Assembly (NCBI GenBank): GCA_910577955.1
Contig: CAJTNC010000004.1
Location: 92,446-156,445 of the forward strand
Origin: an uncultured Lachnospiraceae bacterium
Lineage (GTDB): Bacteria > Bacillota > Clostridia > Lachnospirales > Lachnospiraceae
Direction of reading: 5' to 3'
Length of the DNA stretch: 64,000 nucleotides
The notes under the pieces are model-generated. The model saw nothing but the letters and a program-made list of their open reading frames with translations. It did not search any database and was not told where the DNA came from. Below, piece by piece: positions 6,344 to 15,558 of this stretch (its first letter is position 1; each line of letters begins with the position of its first letter). The position numbers were made by a program, and so were the translations under genes.

Positions 6344-8452
6344 ATGTCTTTATACAAAGAAAAGGAAAAATTTTGTGAGGAGAGACTGGAACTGGCTGAA
6401 AACCGGATTTTGGAATTGATAGAAGAACTTTCGGTAAAGCTGGAAGAAAAGAACGGCAAGCCGGATGGGCATGAAGCGTTTTTGCAGTATTTCCTCAGTC
6501 AGTTTTCCTTTTGCAACGTTTGCTGCAAACTGAACAGATATTTGAGAAGCGGCAATGATGCGGCGGATTCGCTGGAAGAGCGGCGGGAATTGAACAGGGG
6601 GCTTTACGAGGAGATACTTCCTTCAAATTACGACACGAGCTGGTCAAACCCCGTGTTTTGTCAGAAAAATTTGGGCGAATACGGACAGATTCTGTGCGTG
6701 CTGGCGGCGGAGATGCGAGCCCAGATTTCGGCCTGCTATGAGATGCGGGCACAGGAACTGGTCATCAGACAGGAACTTCTGTTAGAGATATACGGCGCGT
6801 TTGAAAGCGCTTGGGCGGAGGGAGAGCATGGGCCGAAGTCGGAGGAACTGTCGGAAATGCTTTACTGGTATGTCAGTGATTACTCAGAGATCATCATGGA
6901 GAGACGGGTGAGCCAGCAGGTGGATCCGGGGGAGGACTTCTGTACAAAGATCGTGATGGAGTCAGATCTGTCAGACAACCGTTTTTTATATGCCTACGGA
7001 GAATATGTAACCGTGCAGGAGGAGAAGATGGCGGATTATCTGCGCAGCCTGCCGGAGGAAAAAATACAGTTGATCGCGGATACTTACACGGAAGGGTACC
7101 GCAAGGGCTTTGAACTGGCAGGCATAGATCTGTCAAAGAAAAAAACAGTGAATATCCGTTACCATCTGGGATTTGAGAGGATTATCCGGGCGGCGGTGAA
7201 TAATTTTGAAAAAATGGGACTTAGGCCCGTTATATACAGACAGGCTGTCAGCATACTGGAAAATAAGGGGATCAATCGTATCGGAGTCTTCGGCGCGGCG
7301 GCGAATAAGCAGTTCGACTACGATCATAAAGAAGACATCGGGCTGGTTTTGGATAAAAAACTTGTGAACCGGAAACTGGAAGTGCTCAGGTGCTGTTTTG
7401 AGACCCACAGGGAGTGGGCATATGCCCACGCGGGCCCCGCTGTGATGGAAATCTTCGGAGAAGCGGATTTTACGCCGGAAAATAAGGATGGAGCGGTAAA
7501 ACTGTCCGAAAAGCAACAGAAACTTTCCGTGGAATACACATCCGGCGCAGGACAGATCACTAATGAATATATTAAGGGAGAAGAGCGCAGTTTTACGATC
7601 ATCGCTTTTCCGGTGCCGGATATCGGGGAGAGATTTTCGGAGATTTTTGACGAGACAATGCGGATCAATACGCTTGATTATAATCTGTACCGTGACATGC
7701 AGCAAAAGATTATCGATGCGCTGGATGAGGCGGAATACTGTATTATAAAAGGGATGGGAAAAAACCGCACTGACATGAAGGTGATGCTGCATAAGCTGAC
7801 AGACAGGGAGCGCCAGACAAATTTTGAAAACTGTGTGGCGGATGTGAATATTCCCGTGGGGGAAGTGTTCACTTCACCGGTGCTTGCGGGGACTGCTGGC
7901 ACGCTCCATGTGACAAAGGTGTTCTTAAACGAACTGCGGTATGAAAATCTTGAACTTAAATTTGAGGACGGTATGGTGACGGACTATGGCTGCACAAACT
8001 TTGAGACGGAAGCGGAAAACAGAAAGCTGGTGAAAGATACGGTACTCTTCCACCATGATTCTCTGCCTCTCGGGGAGTTTGCCATCGGCACAAATACCAC
8101 GGCCTATGTGGCGGCAAAACGCCTGCAGATCGAAGAAAAGCTGCCAATCTTGATAGCGGAGAAGATGGGGCCGCACTTTGCGGTGGGGGATACCTGTTAC
8201 TCTCATGCGGAGGATCTGGCGGTTCATAATCCTGACGGGAAGGAGATTATTGCAAGGGATAACGAGATATCCCTTCTCAGAAAAGAACATCCGGAACAGG
8301 CTTACTTTAACTGTCATACGGATATTACGATACCCTATGATGAGCTGGGGGAGGTCTCTGCGGTCAGGGCGGACGGAAGCGTTGCGACGATCATAAAAGA
8401 GGGACGTTTTGTGCTGCCGGAATGCGGCAGGTTAAATCAAGCATTTGAATAA
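6344..8452 (+). CDS. M29-like aminopeptidase with long N-terminal extension
   Basis: 702 residues. The C-terminal 370 or so resemble M29 metalloaminopeptidases (AmpS/PepS, aminopeptidase T): candidate metal ligands are Glu507 in GEVFTSP, Glu578 in GEFAIGTN, His611 in GPHFAVGD, and His658 and Asp660 in CHTDITIP. Such enzymes remove N-terminal residues from peptides in the cytosol. Typical M29 proteins are about 370-410 residues, so roughly 300 N-terminal residues are extra; they are helical, charged and lack a signal peptide. The extension might be a regulatory or oligomerisation domain. The ATG at 6344 follows AGGAGGGGATAACGG. The gene lies downstream of two small membrane protein genes and just upstream of a broken chemoreceptor gene. 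Confidence 0.8.
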   Translation: MSLYKEKEKFCEERLELAENRILELIEELSVKLEEKNGKPDGHEAFLQYFLSQFSFCNVCCKLNRYLRSGNDAADSLEERRELNRGLYEEILPSNYDTSWSNPVFCQKNLGEYGQILCVLAAEMRAQISACYEMRAQELVIRQELLLEIYGAFESAWAEGEHGPKSEELSEMLYWYVSDYSEIIMERRVSQQVDPGEDFCTKIVMESDLSDNRFLYAYGEYVTVQEEKMADYLRSLPEEKIQLIADTYTEGYRKGFELAGIDLSKKKTVNIRYHLGFERIIRAAVNNFEKMGLRPVIYRQAVSILENKGINRIGVFGAAANKQFDYDHKEDIGLVLDKKLVNRKLEVLRCCFETHREWAYAHAGPAVMEIFGEADFTPENKDGAVKLSEKQQKLSVEYTSGAGQITNEYIKGEERSFTIIAFPVPDIGERFSEIFDETMRINTLDYNLYRDMQQKIIDALDEAEYCIIKGMGKNRTDMKVMLHKLTDRERQTNFENCVADVNIPVGEVFTSPVLAGTAGTLHVTKVFLNELRYENLELKFEDGMVTDYGCTNFETEAENRKLVKDTVLFHHDSLPLGEFAIGTNTTAYVAAKRLQIEEKLPILIAEKMGPHFAVGDTCYSHAEDLAVHNPDGKEIIARDNEISLLRKEHPEQAYFNCHTDITIPYDELGEVSAVRADGSVATIIKEGRFVLPECGRLNQAFE

Positions 8453-8478
8453 TATGACAAAATGGTGAGGAAAGGACA

Positions 8479-10350
8479 ATGAAGAACTGGAAATTAAGCA
8501 GAAAAATCACATAGGAATCATGTTGATCGTTACGTTGTGTATGGGGTTGCTGTATTTTACGGCAAACAAAACTATGAACAGTATGATGCAGGAGTCTGAG
8601 CGCAGCCATATGGAGAGCATGCTGAAAGGGCAGGCAGGTCTGGTTGAGGAGTATGTGATGCATCAAGAGGATCTGTTGTCAGCTTACAGTAAATCCCAGT
8701 CTGTCAAAGCATTGTTAAAAGATACGGAGAATAAGGAAAAATTTAATGCCGCTCAGGATTATACAGTAAAGTATTACGAAGGATTGGAAAACTGGGAAGG
8801 CCTTTACATAGGAGAATGGAATACACATGTGATAGCGCACTCAAACCCGAAAGTGATCGGCGTCGTGACGAGGGAAGGAGAAGGATTAAAAGCGCTGCAG
8901 GATGAAATGACATCTAGAAACGGGTTGTATGATGCGGGGATTATCGCTTCTCCGGCCTCGGGGAAACTGATACTGTCCATGTACTGTCCCGTATTTGACA
9001 ACGATGGGAAAACGATTTTGGGCTATGTGGGCGGCGGTCCTTTTGTGGAAGGATTAGAGACTCTTTTGGACGAACTCAAAAGCGAAGGCGATACTGCAGG
9101 CTACTATATGATCAATGTGGAGACCGGTACATATATTTTTGCAGATGACAAATCGCTGATAGCAACCGAAATGCACGACGAAATGCTGATCAATATCATG
9201 GATGAGATAAAGAAAGGACAGAGCACGGGAGAGGTTGTCTATCAGGGGACGGATGAAAAGTATATTGCGGCTTACGACTATATTGACGAACACGGGTGGG
9301 CCGTTGTATCGCTGTGACAGCGAGAGCAATATTTACAGGACCACCCGTGAAAATATGCTGGTTCTTGGGAAAATCTGCATTACCTTTGTGGTGCTGATAA
9401 GCGCCCTGTCCTTTGTGATGATCGTGATCAGTATGCAGCCTCTTCGGTATGTAAAAGAAGCTACTCTGCAGCTTAGTGAACTAAAATTGCAGAAGAACAA
9501 GAAACTGGAGCCCTGGATAGGAAAAAGAAGTGAGATCGGAAGAATCGCGACGGCCATGGATTCTTTGTATAATGCGCTGGGAGAAATGGTGGCCACACTT
9601 TCCGACTGTTCTTACTCCCTCAGCGACTCAGCCGTAGCAATGCGGAATTCATCGGATGTCCTCATATCCTGTGTATCGGATAATTCTAAAGCGACAGCGA
9701 CTTTTGCGGAGCATACGGAGCAGATCAATATCGCGGTAGCCAAAGTGGATGAAGAAGTGGGAGAGATTGCTCAGGTTGTTTCGGAAGTGTAGCAGCAGAT
9801 AAAAGAAGGAAGCTTACAGGGGACGGAATTACTGGGTAAAGTGGAAAAGATGCAGCATTTGGCGGATGATACTATGGTAAATACGAGTCGTCAGATTATG
9901 GAGAATCAGGGAGAGATAGAAAAAGCTATGGAGAAACTGCAGAGCCTGATGCGCATCGATGAGATGGCGGCGAAGATCCTGAGCATTGCAGGACAGACGA
10001 ATCTGCTGTCGTTAAATGCATCCATCGAGGCGGCCAGAGCCGGCGAGGCAGGCAGGGGATTTGCAGTGGTAGCGGAGGAGATCGGTGATCAGGCAAGCAA
10101 TTCCTCCGAAGCGGCGACACAGATTCAGGCGATCTGCAACGAGACAAAGGATAATATCGAACAGGTGCAGAATATCCAGAATCAGATCAGAGAAGTGTCG
10201 GACGTGCCGGGCAGCGAGAGTACCAGAAGCGAGGACATGATAGATAAGGCGAGACAGACAGAGGAAACTACGAAGGCGATGACGGTGATCGTTGACAGGA
10301 ATCAGGAGAATGCAAAGGCAATCAGTGGGATCGTCAAACGGTTTTCCTGA
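8479..10350 (+). pseudogene. Methyl-accepting chemotaxis protein, disrupted
   Basis: A chemoreceptor gene with a good ribosome binding site (GAGGAAAGG before ATG 8479) but three lesions. The first 11 codons (MKNWKLSRKIT) run into TAG at about 8512; losing one base there restores the membrane helix read in the next frame (GIMLIVTLCMGLLYF). A second frameshift at about 9314-9316 follows GWAVVSL, where one extra base breaks the link to DSESNIYRTT. A third lesion is an in-frame TAG at 9790-9792, probably from CAG. Restored, the protein would have an N-terminal helix, an extracellular Cache-like sensor, a second helix near 9355-9435, a HAMP region and the signalling tip QTNLLSLNASIEAARAGEAG. The tip region is also slightly short after EEIGDQASN. 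Three independent defects argue for real decay rather than one sequencing error. Confidence 0.85.
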
Positions 10351-10380
10351 TAGGACAGGAACAATTTTCCCGTTTGCATA

Positions 10381-10409
10381 TTGCATAGAATGCGAAATTC
10401 GGCTACACT
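10381..10409 (+). promoter_or_regulatory. Putative promoter of the purE operon
   Basis: TTGCAT at 10381-10386, 17-base spacer, TACACT at 10404-10409, 46 bases before purE. A short CGAA-A-TTCG palindrome at 10393-10401 lies in the spacer and could be an operator. I see no purine riboswitch and no paired PurBox. Confidence 0.4.
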
Positions 10410-10454
10410 ATATGCAGTTTGGGCAAAAAAAGAGGAATACAGGAGGATGTGGAT

Positions 10455-10961
10455 ATGGCACAGGTTGGAATTGTAATGGGCAGCGATTCAGATATGCCGG
10501 TGATGGCGAAGGCGGCAGAGATTCTGGAACGGTTAGGTATTGGTTATGAAATGACGATCATTTCGGCCCACAGGGAACCGGAAGAATTTTTCGCGTATGC
10601 AAAGGGCGCCGAGGAAAAAGGCTTTAAGGTGATCATTGCAGGCGCGGGTATGGCGGCTCATCTGCCGGGTATGTGCGCTGCTATCTTTCCTATGCCGGTG
10701 ATCGGGATTCCGATGCATACCACATCTCTCGGCGGGAGGGATTCTCTGTATTCCATCGTGCAGATGCCCTCCGGCATTCCGGTGGCTACGGTCGCCATAA
10801 ACGGCGGCGTCAATGCAGGGCTTTTGGCGGCGAAAATTCTCGCCACATCGGATGGGACGCTTCTTGGGAAGCTGAAAGATTACAGTGAGAACATGAAGCG
10901 TGAAGTGCAGGAGAAAGATAAGAAGCTGCAGGAAACCGGATATAAAAAATACAGCAAATAA
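10455..10961 (+). CDS. purE: N5-carboxyaminoimidazole ribonucleotide mutase
   Basis: Class I PurE, which rearranges N5-CAIR to CAIR in purine synthesis. About 168 residues, normal length. Hallmarks are GSDSDMPVM at the phosphate site, the SAHREPE motif with the catalytic histidine, AGAGMAAHLPGM, and GIPMHTTSLGGRDSL. The start at 10455 follows AGGAGG (10441-10446) at the right distance; an upstream in-frame start at 10419 would put that site inside the gene. First gene of a purE-purM-purN-purD cluster; no purK is seen beside it, so N5-CAIR must come from elsewhere in the genome. Confidence 0.96.
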   Translation: MAQVGIVMGSDSDMPVMAKAAEILERLGIGYEMTIISAHREPEEFFAYAKGAEEKGFKVIIAGAGMAAHLPGMCAAIFPMPVIGIPMHTTSLGGRDSLYSIVQMPSGIPVATVAINGGVNAGLLAAKILATSDGTLLGKLKDYSENMKREVQEKDKKLQETGYKKYSK

Positions 10962-10975
10962 GCGGGAGAACAGAT

Positions 10976-12001
10976 ATGGATTACAAAAAAGCAGGCGTGG
11001 ATATCGAGGCGGGTTACAAGTCCGTGGAACTGATGAAGCAGTATGTGAAAAAGACCATGCGCCCGGAAGCGCTGGGAGGGCTTGGGGGGTTTTCCGGAGC
11101 TTTTTCCATGGAGCGCTTCAAGGACATGGAAAAACCGACACTTGTGTCAGGGACGGACGGCGTGGGTACTAAATTGAAACTGGCGTTTGTGCTGGACAAG
11201 CATGATACAATAGGAATAGACTGTGTGGCCATGTGCGTCAACGATATCGTCTGCGCAGGCGGGGAACCGCTATTCTTTCTGGACTATATTGCCTGCGGGA
11301 AAAATTATCCGGAGAAGATAGCTGCTATTGTGAAAGGAGTGGCGGAAGGCTGTGTGCAGTCGGAAGCTGCGCTGATCGGCGGAGAGACGGCGGAGCATCC
11401 GGATCTTATGCCGGAGGAGGAGTACGATTTGGCCGGTTTTGCGGTGGGGATCGTGGATGAAAAAGATATGATCACCGGCGAAGATATCGCGCCCGGAGAC
11501 GCACTCATCGGTATTGCCAGTACCGGCGTGCATTCCAATGGATTTTCCCTCGTCAGAAAAGTGTTTGAGATGACGGCGGAAAGCTTGAATACTTACTATG
11601 ATGAGTTGGGCGTCACTTTGGGTGAGGCGCTGCTTGCGCCCACCAGAATTTATGTGAAGGCATTGAAAGCCGTGAAAGCGTTGGGCGTTTGCATCAAAGG
11701 GTGCAGTCATATCACAGGCGGCGGCTTTTATGAGAATATTCCGAGAATGCTGCCGGAGGGCGTCTGCGCTGTCATCCGGAAAGACAGCTACGAGATACCG
11801 CCTATCTTTAGGCTGCTGCAGGAAAAGGGCGGTATAGAAGAGAAAATGATGTATAATACTTACAATATGGGCCTGGGTATGGTGCTGGCGGTGGACGAGA
11901 GGGATGCGCAGCGGACCCTTGCAGCTTTGAGGGAAGCAGGTGAGAAAGCTTACCTTGTGGGCAGTGTGGAAGCGGGGGAAAAAGGAGTGCGGTTATGCTG
12001 A
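10976..12001 (+). CDS. purM: Phosphoribosylformylglycinamidine cyclo-ligase
   Basis: AIR synthetase, the ATP-dependent closure of the imidazole ring from FGAM. 341 residues, the usual length. Recognisable features are the N-terminal YKKAGVDIEAGYKSVELMK, the glycine-rich GLGGFSGAF, the SGTDGVGTKLKLAF nucleotide-binding stretch, and GGETAEHPD and STGVHSNGFSLVR in the conserved core. Located 14 bases after purE and overlapping purN by seven bases, so the cluster is one transcription unit with coupled translation. Confidence 0.97.
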   Translation: MDYKKAGVDIEAGYKSVELMKQYVKKTMRPEALGGLGGFSGAFSMERFKDMEKPTLVSGTDGVGTKLKLAFVLDKHDTIGIDCVAMCVNDIVCAGGEPLFFLDYIACGKNYPEKIAAIVKGVAEGCVQSEAALIGGETAEHPDLMPEEEYDLAGFAVGIVDEKDMITGEDIAPGDALIGIASTGVHSNGFSLVRKVFEMTAESLNTYYDELGVTLGEALLAPTRIYVKALKAVKALGVCIKGCSHITGGGFYENIPRMLPEGVCAVIRKDSYEIPPIFRLLQEKGGIEEKMMYNTYNMGLGMVLAVDERDAQRTLAALREAGEKAYLVGSVEAGEKGVRLC

Positions 12002-12672
12002 CACAACAGATGCCGGAGTGCGGGAAGCTGCGGGTTTTGGTATGTGTTTCCGGCGGCGGCACGAATCTGCAGGCTATCATAGATGCGAAAGCGGCGGGCA
12101 GGCTGAAAAATGCAGATCTTGTCCGAGTGATCGCAAATAAGCCGGAGGCTTACGCGCTGGAAAGAGCAAAGAAGGCAGGAATTGAAGGAGTCTGCGTTTC
12201 CCCGAAAGACTTTCCGGACAGGGAGGCGTTCCACAGGGCGTTTTTGGCGGCAGTGGAGGAGGCAGCCCCCGATTTGATCGTGCTGGCGGGTTTTTTGGTG
12301 GTTCTTCCGGAGGAGATGATCTCCCGCTACAGGAACCGCATTATCAATATTCATCCTTCTCTGATCCCATCCTTTTGCGGAACAGGATTTTACGGGCTGA
12401 AAGTACATGAAGCAGCTCTGGAAAGAGGGGTCAAAATAACCGGAGCTACGGTTCATTTTGTAGATGAAGGAACCGACACAGGTCCGATCATCATGCAGAA
12501 GGCTGTTGCGGTAAAGGAAGATGATACGCCGGAAGTTTTGCAGCGCCGGGTTATGGAGGAAGCGGAATGGATTCTTTTGCCAAGGGCCATTGAGCTGATT
12601 GCGGCGGGGCGGGTGAAGACTGCCGCAGGGCAGGTATGTATCGAACAGGAAAAGGAACTTGATGAAATATAG
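11995..12672 (+). CDS. purN: Phosphoribosylglycinamide formyltransferase
   Basis: Transfers the formyl group from 10-formyltetrahydrofolate to GAR. 225 residues, slightly longer than the common 190-210 because of an extra N-terminal segment (MLTQQMPECGK) and a longer C-terminus. The core motifs are present: VSGGGTNLQAIIDA at the phosphate site, NIHPSLIPSF with the catalytic Asn and His, and HFVDEGTDTGPII with the catalytic Asp. It starts inside the last codons of purM. The sequence at the usual HPSLLPAFKG loop reads IPSFCGTGF, a modest departure. Confidence 0.95.
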   Translation: MLTQQMPECGKLRVLVCVSGGGTNLQAIIDAKAAGRLKNADLVRVIANKPEAYALERAKKAGIEGVCVSPKDFPDREAFHRAFLAAVEEAAPDLIVLAGFLVVLPEEMISRYRNRIINIHPSLIPSFCGTGFYGLKVHEAALERGVKITGATVHFVDEGTDTGPIIMQKAVAVKEDDTPEVLQRRVMEEAEWILLPRAIELIAAGRVKTAAGQVCIEQEKELDEI

Positions 12673-12688
12673 TCAGGAGAAAAAACAT

Positions 12689-13957
12689 ATGAATATTTTA
12701 ATAGTCGGCAGCGGCGGCCGCGAACACGCCATCGCCATGAGCGTTTCCAAAAGCCCTCTGGCAAAAAAAATTTACTGTGCGCCCGGAAATGCAGGCATTT
12801 CGGCAGTGGCACAGTGTGTACCGATCGGCGCTATGGAATTTGAAAAGCTGGTTTCTTTTGCAAAAGAAAAAGAAATAGATCTGGTGATCGTGGGGATGGA
12901 TGACCCTTTGGTGGGCGGTTTGGTGGACGAAATGGAAGCGGCGGGGATCCGCACCTTTGGTCCTCGGAAAAACGCGGCCATTCTGGAGGGCAGCAAGGCT
13001 TTCTCTAAAGAGCTGATGAAAAAATACAATATTCCCACCGCAGCCTACGAGACTTTTGACGATGCGAAAAAAGCCTTTGCGTATCTGGAGGAAGCTGCCT
13101 ATCCGATCGTGTTAAAAGCGGACGGGCTGGCTCTCGGCAAGGGAGTGCTGATCTGCAATACGAAGGAGGAAGCGAAAGACGGCGTAAAGACGATCATGGA
13201 GGACAAGAAGTTCGGGGATGCCGGAAGCCGTATGGTCATCGAAGAGTTTATGACCGGCAGGGAGGTTTCGGTGCTTTCTTTCGTGGACGGAAAGACCATT
13301 AAGATCATGTCCTCGGCTCAGGATCACAAGCGGGCGGGGGATGGCGATACGGGACTTAATACCGGCGGAATGGGCACGTTCTCCCCCAGTCCTTTTTATA
13401 CGGATGAGGTGGATGAATACTGTAAAAAGTATATCTATCAGGCCACGGTCGATGCGATGGCGAAGGAGGGGAGGCCTTTTCAGGGGGTGATTTTCTTCGG
13501 ACTGATGCTGACAAAAGAGGGTCCTAAGGTTCTGGAGTATAATGCCAGATTCGGCGATCCCGAGGCGCAGGTGGTGCTGCCCCGCATGAAGAATGATATT
13601 CTCGAAGTGATGGAGGCCTGCGTAAACGGAACTTTGGACGAGATCGATCTGGAGTTTGAGGATAGCGCGGCGGTCTGTGTGGTACTGGCTTCGGAGGGCT
13701 ATCCGCTGCACTATGAAAAGGGACTTCCGATTTCCGGATCAGAACGTTTTGAGCAGGAGGAGGGATATTACTGTTTCCATGCCGGAACGAAATTCGACGA
13801 AGGTGGGAACCTCGTCACTAACGGCGGCAGAGTGCTCGGCATCACGGCAAAAGGGCCGGATCTGCGGCAGGCCAGAGAGAATGCATATAAAGCCACAGAA
13901 TGGGTACAGTTTGAAAATAAGTATATGCGGAGCGATATCGGCAATGCTATTTTATAG
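12689..13957 (+). CDS. purD: Phosphoribosylamine-glycine ligase
   Basis: GAR synthetase of the ATP-grasp fold, joining phosphoribosylamine and glycine with ATP. About 422 residues, a normal length. Motifs include NILIVGSGGREHA at the N-terminus, VLKADGLALGKGV in the ATP-grasp B domain, NTGGMGTFSPSP, and the metal-binding VLEYNARFGDPEAQ. The ATG at 12689 is 17 bases beyond the purN stop and preceded by TCAGGAGA; the in-frame ATG at 12659 lies inside purN and lacks such a site. It closes the purEMND run. No terminator is clear in the 75-base gap before the next gene. Confidence 0.96.
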   Translation: MNILIVGSGGREHAIAMSVSKSPLAKKIYCAPGNAGISAVAQCVPIGAMEFEKLVSFAKEKEIDLVIVGMDDPLVGGLVDEMEAAGIRTFGPRKNAAILEGSKAFSKELMKKYNIPTAAYETFDDAKKAFAYLEEAAYPIVLKADGLALGKGVLICNTKEEAKDGVKTIMEDKKFGDAGSRMVIEEFMTGREVSVLSFVDGKTIKIMSSAQDHKRAGDGDTGLNTGGMGTFSPSPFYTDEVDEYCKKYIYQATVDAMAKEGRPFQGVIFFGLMLTKEGPKVLEYNARFGDPEAQVVLPRMKNDILEVMEACVNGTLDEIDLEFEDSAAVCVVLASEGYPLHYEKGLPISGSERFEQEEGYYCFHAGTKFDEGGNLVTNGGRVLGITAKGPDLRQARENAYKATEWVQFENKYMRSDIGNAIL

Positions 13958-14032
13958 GGAGCGCTTTGCAGGGAGAAAAGTTTGGCGCAAAAACTTAAAA
14001 TAGCAGACAAGAGAGAGTGAGAGAGGTTTTAC

Positions 14033-15523
14033 ATGAACGGGAAAAAGTTAGTAAGAGGTACTATTTTGACGGCATTGTGCATGACGGTGATGTTGTATAT
14101 AAACGGATCGGTTAGCAGAGCTTACTGGGTGGAAGTAAAGAGCGACGAGACGAGAGTCAGAAATTCGGCCAGTACCGACAGCGAAGTTATGACGAAAGTG
14201 AACGCGGGCGACAAACTGGATGTAGTCAGTGAGGAGAAGGACAGCGCGGGAAATACATGGTACAAGGTATCTATCAATAATGTATCAGGTTATGTTCGTT
14301 CGGATACCGTGCAGGAGACATCCGATGGAGAGACGGCACAGCTTACCGGAGCGGTACAACAGCCTGCGGAGGAGACACAGCAGCCGGTGGAGGCATCCTC
14401 TTCCTCTGCGGTGGAGTCGATGGCAACACAGGCGGCGACAGTGAAGAAGGATGACGTCAATGTGCGCGCTGATGCATCCACCGGCGGGAAAGTGGTGGCG
14501 AAGCTTCAGAACGGCGCGGCAGTGACGCTTACGGGCACGGCTTTAGACAGCAGCGGAAAAAAATGGTATCAGGTAAATTTCATCAATAACGGTTCCAATG
14601 TGACAGGATTTATCAGAGAAGATTTTGTGGAACCCGGAGAAGTGATGGAACCTCAGGAGCCGGCGGTGGAGACACCGGAGAACAATGAGGATCTCGCGGG
14701 GATGTACGGCGATATGCCTGAGGAAGGCGTGGCGGCGAACAATGATTACGAGCTGTTTTACGAGCCGGATTCGGAGGGCGTGGACTGTTGGTATATCCAT
14801 GACAATATCGCACAAAAGCGTTATAAACTGGAACAGCTCATGAAAGTGGAGGAGATGAATGTAAGCAACATAGAGACTAAAGATAAGGAAATCAAACGCT
14901 TGAAGATCGTTTTGATTGTTCTCGCGGTGATGCTTGCGGTGTCTCTTGTGGCAGCCGGAATATTCGGATTCAAGTGCATAGGTTCGGGATATGACGATGA
15001 GGATGAAGACGACGATGACGATATCCGGACAGCGTCTCCTGTCAGAAGGCGTGAAGGAACAAGAGCAGAAGCAGTAAACAGACGCAGGGAGGCGGAACGC
15101 GAGGATGAGAGAGGTTCCAGAGGAGCCATGCGCAGAACAGAGGCGGGAACTCAGAGAAGACCGGCAGCCGGCCAGAGAAGACCGGAGGGAGAGGGCGCGA
15201 GAGTAAGAAGCGCACAGCCTGTCAGGACAAGAGAAGAAGCGGAAGTCCAGAGAAGACCCTCTGCAGGAGAGGCAAGGCCTAGAAATCTGCAGTCTCCGGA
15301 TGCGGCCAGAGTAAGGCGGCCGCAGCCTGCTGACGCTGAAAGAGCAAGAAGGATGCAGCAGGCGCCGCAGGTCAGGAGACCTCAGGCAAACACTGAGACG
15401 GAAGCTGCGAGAAGAAACGGCAGATCGGACGTGGAGTGGAGGTCCAAGAACTTTTTAGCGGGAGACGAGGATGGACTGGATTTTTCATTTATCAATGGAA
15501 ATGACGAGACGTTTCCCGAATAA
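14033..15523 (+). CDS. Membrane protein with two bacterial SH3 domains and Arg-rich tail
   Basis: 496 residues. A signal-like helix at about 8-28 is followed by two SH3b domains (about 38-93 and 137-200), each with the DDVNVRADAST/DETRVRNSAST opening and the GYV/GFI closing strand. A Pro/Glu/Ser-rich linker, a coiled segment and a single transmembrane helix (about 291-313) come next, then a run of Asp and Glu (321-330) and about 130 residues of low-complexity Arg/Pro/Glu/Ala sequence ending in a conserved-looking acidic tail. SH3b domains usually bind peptidoglycan, so the N-terminal half is probably outside and the Arg-rich tail in the cytosol. The role may be coupling the wall to a cytosolic partner; this is inference. 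Good ribosome binding site; ends 35 bases before clpC. Confidence 0.75.
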   Translation: MNGKKLVRGTILTALCMTVMLYINGSVSRAYWVEVKSDETRVRNSASTDSEVMTKVNAGDKLDVVSEEKDSAGNTWYKVSINNVSGYVRSDTVQETSDGETAQLTGAVQQPAEETQQPVEASSSSAVESMATQAATVKKDDVNVRADASTGGKVVAKLQNGAAVTLTGTALDSSGKKWYQVNFINNGSNVTGFIREDFVEPGEVMEPQEPAVETPENNEDLAGMYGDMPEEGVAANNDYELFYEPDSEGVDCWYIHDNIAQKRYKLEQLMKVEEMNVSNIETKDKEIKRLKIVLIVLAVMLAVSLVAAGIFGFKCIGSGYDDEDEDDDDDIRTASPVRRREGTRAEAVNRRREAEREDERGSRGAMRRTEAGTQRRPAAGQRRPEGEGARVRSAQPVRTREEAEVQRRPSAGEARPRNLQSPDAARVRRPQPADAERARRMQQAPQVRRPQANTETEAARRNGRSDVEWRSKNFLAGDEDGLDFSFINGNDETFPE

Positions 15524-15558
15524 AATGGAATGAAGCCATTTGAGACGGAGGAGCATAC

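Noticed and set aside
8520..10350. Three separate chemotaxis genes (8520-9317, 9235-9792, 9841-10350)
   Set aside because: They are consecutive parts of one chemoreceptor split by two frameshifts and a stop.
10351..10454. Purine riboswitch or PurBox before purE
   Set aside because: No riboswitch core or pair of PurBox half-sites; only a weak CGAA/TTCG palindrome.
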